Positions 5,655 through 6,682 of a stretch of DNA of 6,682 nucleotides are shown here, in pieces. The translations under genes and the position numbers were made by a program. Source of the stretch: Rubrobacter sp. (GTDB lineage: Bacteria > Actinomycetota > Rubrobacteria > Rubrobacterales > Rubrobacteraceae); the NCBI GenBank assembly GCA_013815485.1, contig JACDGB010000101.1:1-6682 (forward strand), in the 5' to 3' direction. The notes beneath the pieces were generated by a model. It worked only from the letters and a program-made list of their open reading frames with translations. It was not told where the DNA came from and searched no databases. Position 1 is the first letter of the stretch. Each line of letters opens with the position of its first letter.

Positions 5655-6602
5655 TCACGCCCTCATCCTCTTCATCGCCGGGTCGAAGAGCGGCTCCTCC
5701 GCGACCGTGGCCGCTTGCCGCTCGCCGAAGTATTCGATCTCCAACCGAGTCCCCACCCCGGCATGTTCGAGCAAAACCCACGCATAGGCGATGCTCCGTC
5801 CAATCGTGTATCCGAAGTCCGCGCTCGTCACGTAGCCGACCGGCCGGCCGTCTGCCCACACCGGCTCGTATCCCATCACGACCACGTTCGGATCGTCGAG
5901 CACCGTGCAAACCAGCCTCCGGCGCGGCCCCGCTTCCTTACGTTTAAGGAGCGCCTCGTGCCCGACGAAGTCGCCCTTGTCCGCCTTCACAGCGAAGCCG
6001 AGTCCAGCCTCGTATGGGTCGTGCTCCGCGGTCATGTCCGTTCCCCAGGCCCGGTAGCCCTTCTCGATGCGCAGCGCATTGAAGGCGGCCCGGCCCCCCG
6101 CTACCATGCCGTACGGCTGCCCAGTTTCCCACAGGAGGTCCCACAGCCTCAGGCCCATGTCCGATGTCGTGTAGATCTCCCACCCAAGCTCCCCTACATA
6201 GGAGAGCCTGAGCGCGGTCACTGGCACCTCCCGCAGGTATGCGTACCTCGCGTTGAAGAACCCGAACGCCTCGTTCGAGAAGTCCTCCTCGGAGAGGCTC
6301 TGCACCACGTCGCGGGCGGACGGCCCCCACACCCCGACGCAGCAGGTTCCCGGCGTGATGTCCCGCACCTGCACGGAGCCGTCGGAGGGCAGGTGGCGCT
6401 CCATCCACTCGATGTCCCTAGGTCCGTTCAGGCCGAGCTGGAAGCGTTCATCCTCCAGGCGGGCGACGGTTATGTCGCTCTTCACGCCCGCAGCCTCGTC
6501 CAGCATGAGCGTGTACGTCACCTTGCCTGGCGGCCTGTCGAGCTGGCCCGTGGTGAGCCTTTGTAATACCGCTCCGCTTTGGTGATGGCATAATGAGAGC
6601 AT
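5655..6602 (-). pseudogene. C-terminal GcvT-like folate domain of a dimethylglycine/sarcosine dehydrogenase-type protein, N-terminus lost
   Basis: The intact family (dimethylglycine dehydrogenase/oxidase, sarcosine dehydrogenase; about 800-830 residues) joins an N-terminal FAD amine oxidoreductase to a C-terminal GcvT-like domain that captures the released one-carbon unit as 5,10-methylene-THF. Only the last ~306 authentic residues remain. Seen: VLQRLTTGQLDRPPGKVTYT (12-31), SYVGELGWEIY (134-144), LRIEKGYRAWGTDMT (177-191), DPYEAGLGFAVKADKGDF (195-212), GYVTSADFGYTIGRSIAYA (256-274), and the typical ending EEPLFDPAMKRMRA. The first ~9 residues (MLSLCHHQS) do not resemble the family, and the apparent ATG at 6602-6600 overlaps the ATG of a divergent transposase start. 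An IS end has therefore probably replaced the upstream ~490 codons. The fragment could still be made as a free GcvT-like domain, but with no FAD partner. It is upstream of and co-directional with the DmdA-like gene, so the insertion may also have removed the operon promoter. Confidence 0.8.
6589..6594 (+). promoter_or_regulatory. Possible -10 element of a leaderless transposase promoter
   Basis: CATAAT (five of six matches to TATAAT) ends six bases before ATG 6601. Transcription from it would start at or next to the A of the ATG, the leaderless arrangement common in actinobacteria. No good Shine-Dalgarno precedes the ATG. No convincing -35 lies at the right distance; TTGTAA at 6561-6566 is too far away. 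Confidence 0.3.
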
Positions 6603-6682
6603 GGCAAAGATACTCTACTCACGGGCAATCACCGAAGACCTCGAAGACCTCAAGGAACTCGAAAAGTATCATCGCTACTCCC
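6601..6682 (+). CDS. Start of a probable IS transposase (IS630-like?), cut by the window end
   Basis: An open frame from ATG 6601 gives 27 codons and runs off the right edge: MAKILYSRAITEDLEDLKEL followed by EKYHRYS. The style recalls the N-terminal helix before the helix-turn-helix of IS630/mariner-type transposases, where an acidic, Leu-rich ExLxxLExxHR stretch precedes a region of repeated Arg and Leu. The position supports a mobile element: about 25-35 bases upstream, on the other strand, the dehydrogenase homology breaks off abruptly. The sequence is too short to prove the family. It could be another DDE transposase or an unrelated small protein. Confidence 0.5.
   Translation, partial: MAKILYSRAITEDLEDLKELEKYHRYS

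Noticed and set aside
5715..6566. A 283-codon plus-strand open frame opposite the GcvT-like fragment
   Set aside because: It is the mirror of a well-conserved coding frame and contains no recognisable domain; typical of GC-rich antisense shadows.
1..6682. tRNA, rRNA, CRISPR arrays or phage genes
   Set aside because: No cloverleaf, conserved rRNA block, regularly spaced repeats or phage structural motifs were seen on either strand.

Overview
The window looks like an accessory, partly decayed stretch of a GC-rich bacterial chromosome. Protein style, codon choice and gene content suggest a high-GC actinobacterium, possibly Rubrobacter-like. That placement is my impression from recalled homologues, not a computed assignment.

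Left part (1-2491, + strand): the 3' portion of a UvrD/Rep-type superfamily 1 helicase fused to a RecB-like PD-(D/E)XK nuclease with an Fe-S cluster cysteine set. The gene enters from the left edge, so the Walker A part lies outside. Its reading frame is broken twice, near 1735-1743 and near 1945-1960. Each break behaves like the loss of one base. All the C-terminal nuclease and cysteine motifs survive downstream, so this is either a recent pseudogene or a sequence with indel errors.

Middle part (2492-3404, + strand): a graveyard. It holds a scrambled small gene that resembles a UPF0175-type antitoxin, then a DUF3368-like PIN-domain toxin gene without a normal start or C-terminus. The PIN gene is cut at about 3150 by the last ~80 codons of an insertion-sequence transposase. 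That transposase fragment stops 8 bases before the convergent metF-like gene.

Right part (3405-6602, - strand): a co-directional one-carbon operon. In transcription order it has (1) the C-terminal GcvT-like folate domain of a dimethylglycine/sarcosine dehydrogenase-type protein, truncated at its N-terminus, (2) a complete GcvT-family demethylase resembling DMSP demethylase DmdA, and (3) a MetF-like 5,10-methylenetetrahydrofolate reductase. Together they suggest demethylation of a methylated osmolyte or similar compound onto tetrahydrofolate, with MetF running 5-methyl-THF back to 5,10-methylene-THF.

Right edge (6601-6682, + strand): the first 27 codons of a probable transposase, perhaps IS630-like. 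Its upstream end abuts the truncated dehydrogenase gene, so a mobile element appears to have separated the folate domain from its FAD domain.

I found no rRNA, tRNA or CRISPR array. I see no clearly new defence or metabolic system. The most noteworthy items are the IS-decapitated demethylase operon with its DmdA-like member, a UUCG-capped hairpin between two of its genes, and the decayed toxin-antitoxin remnant.
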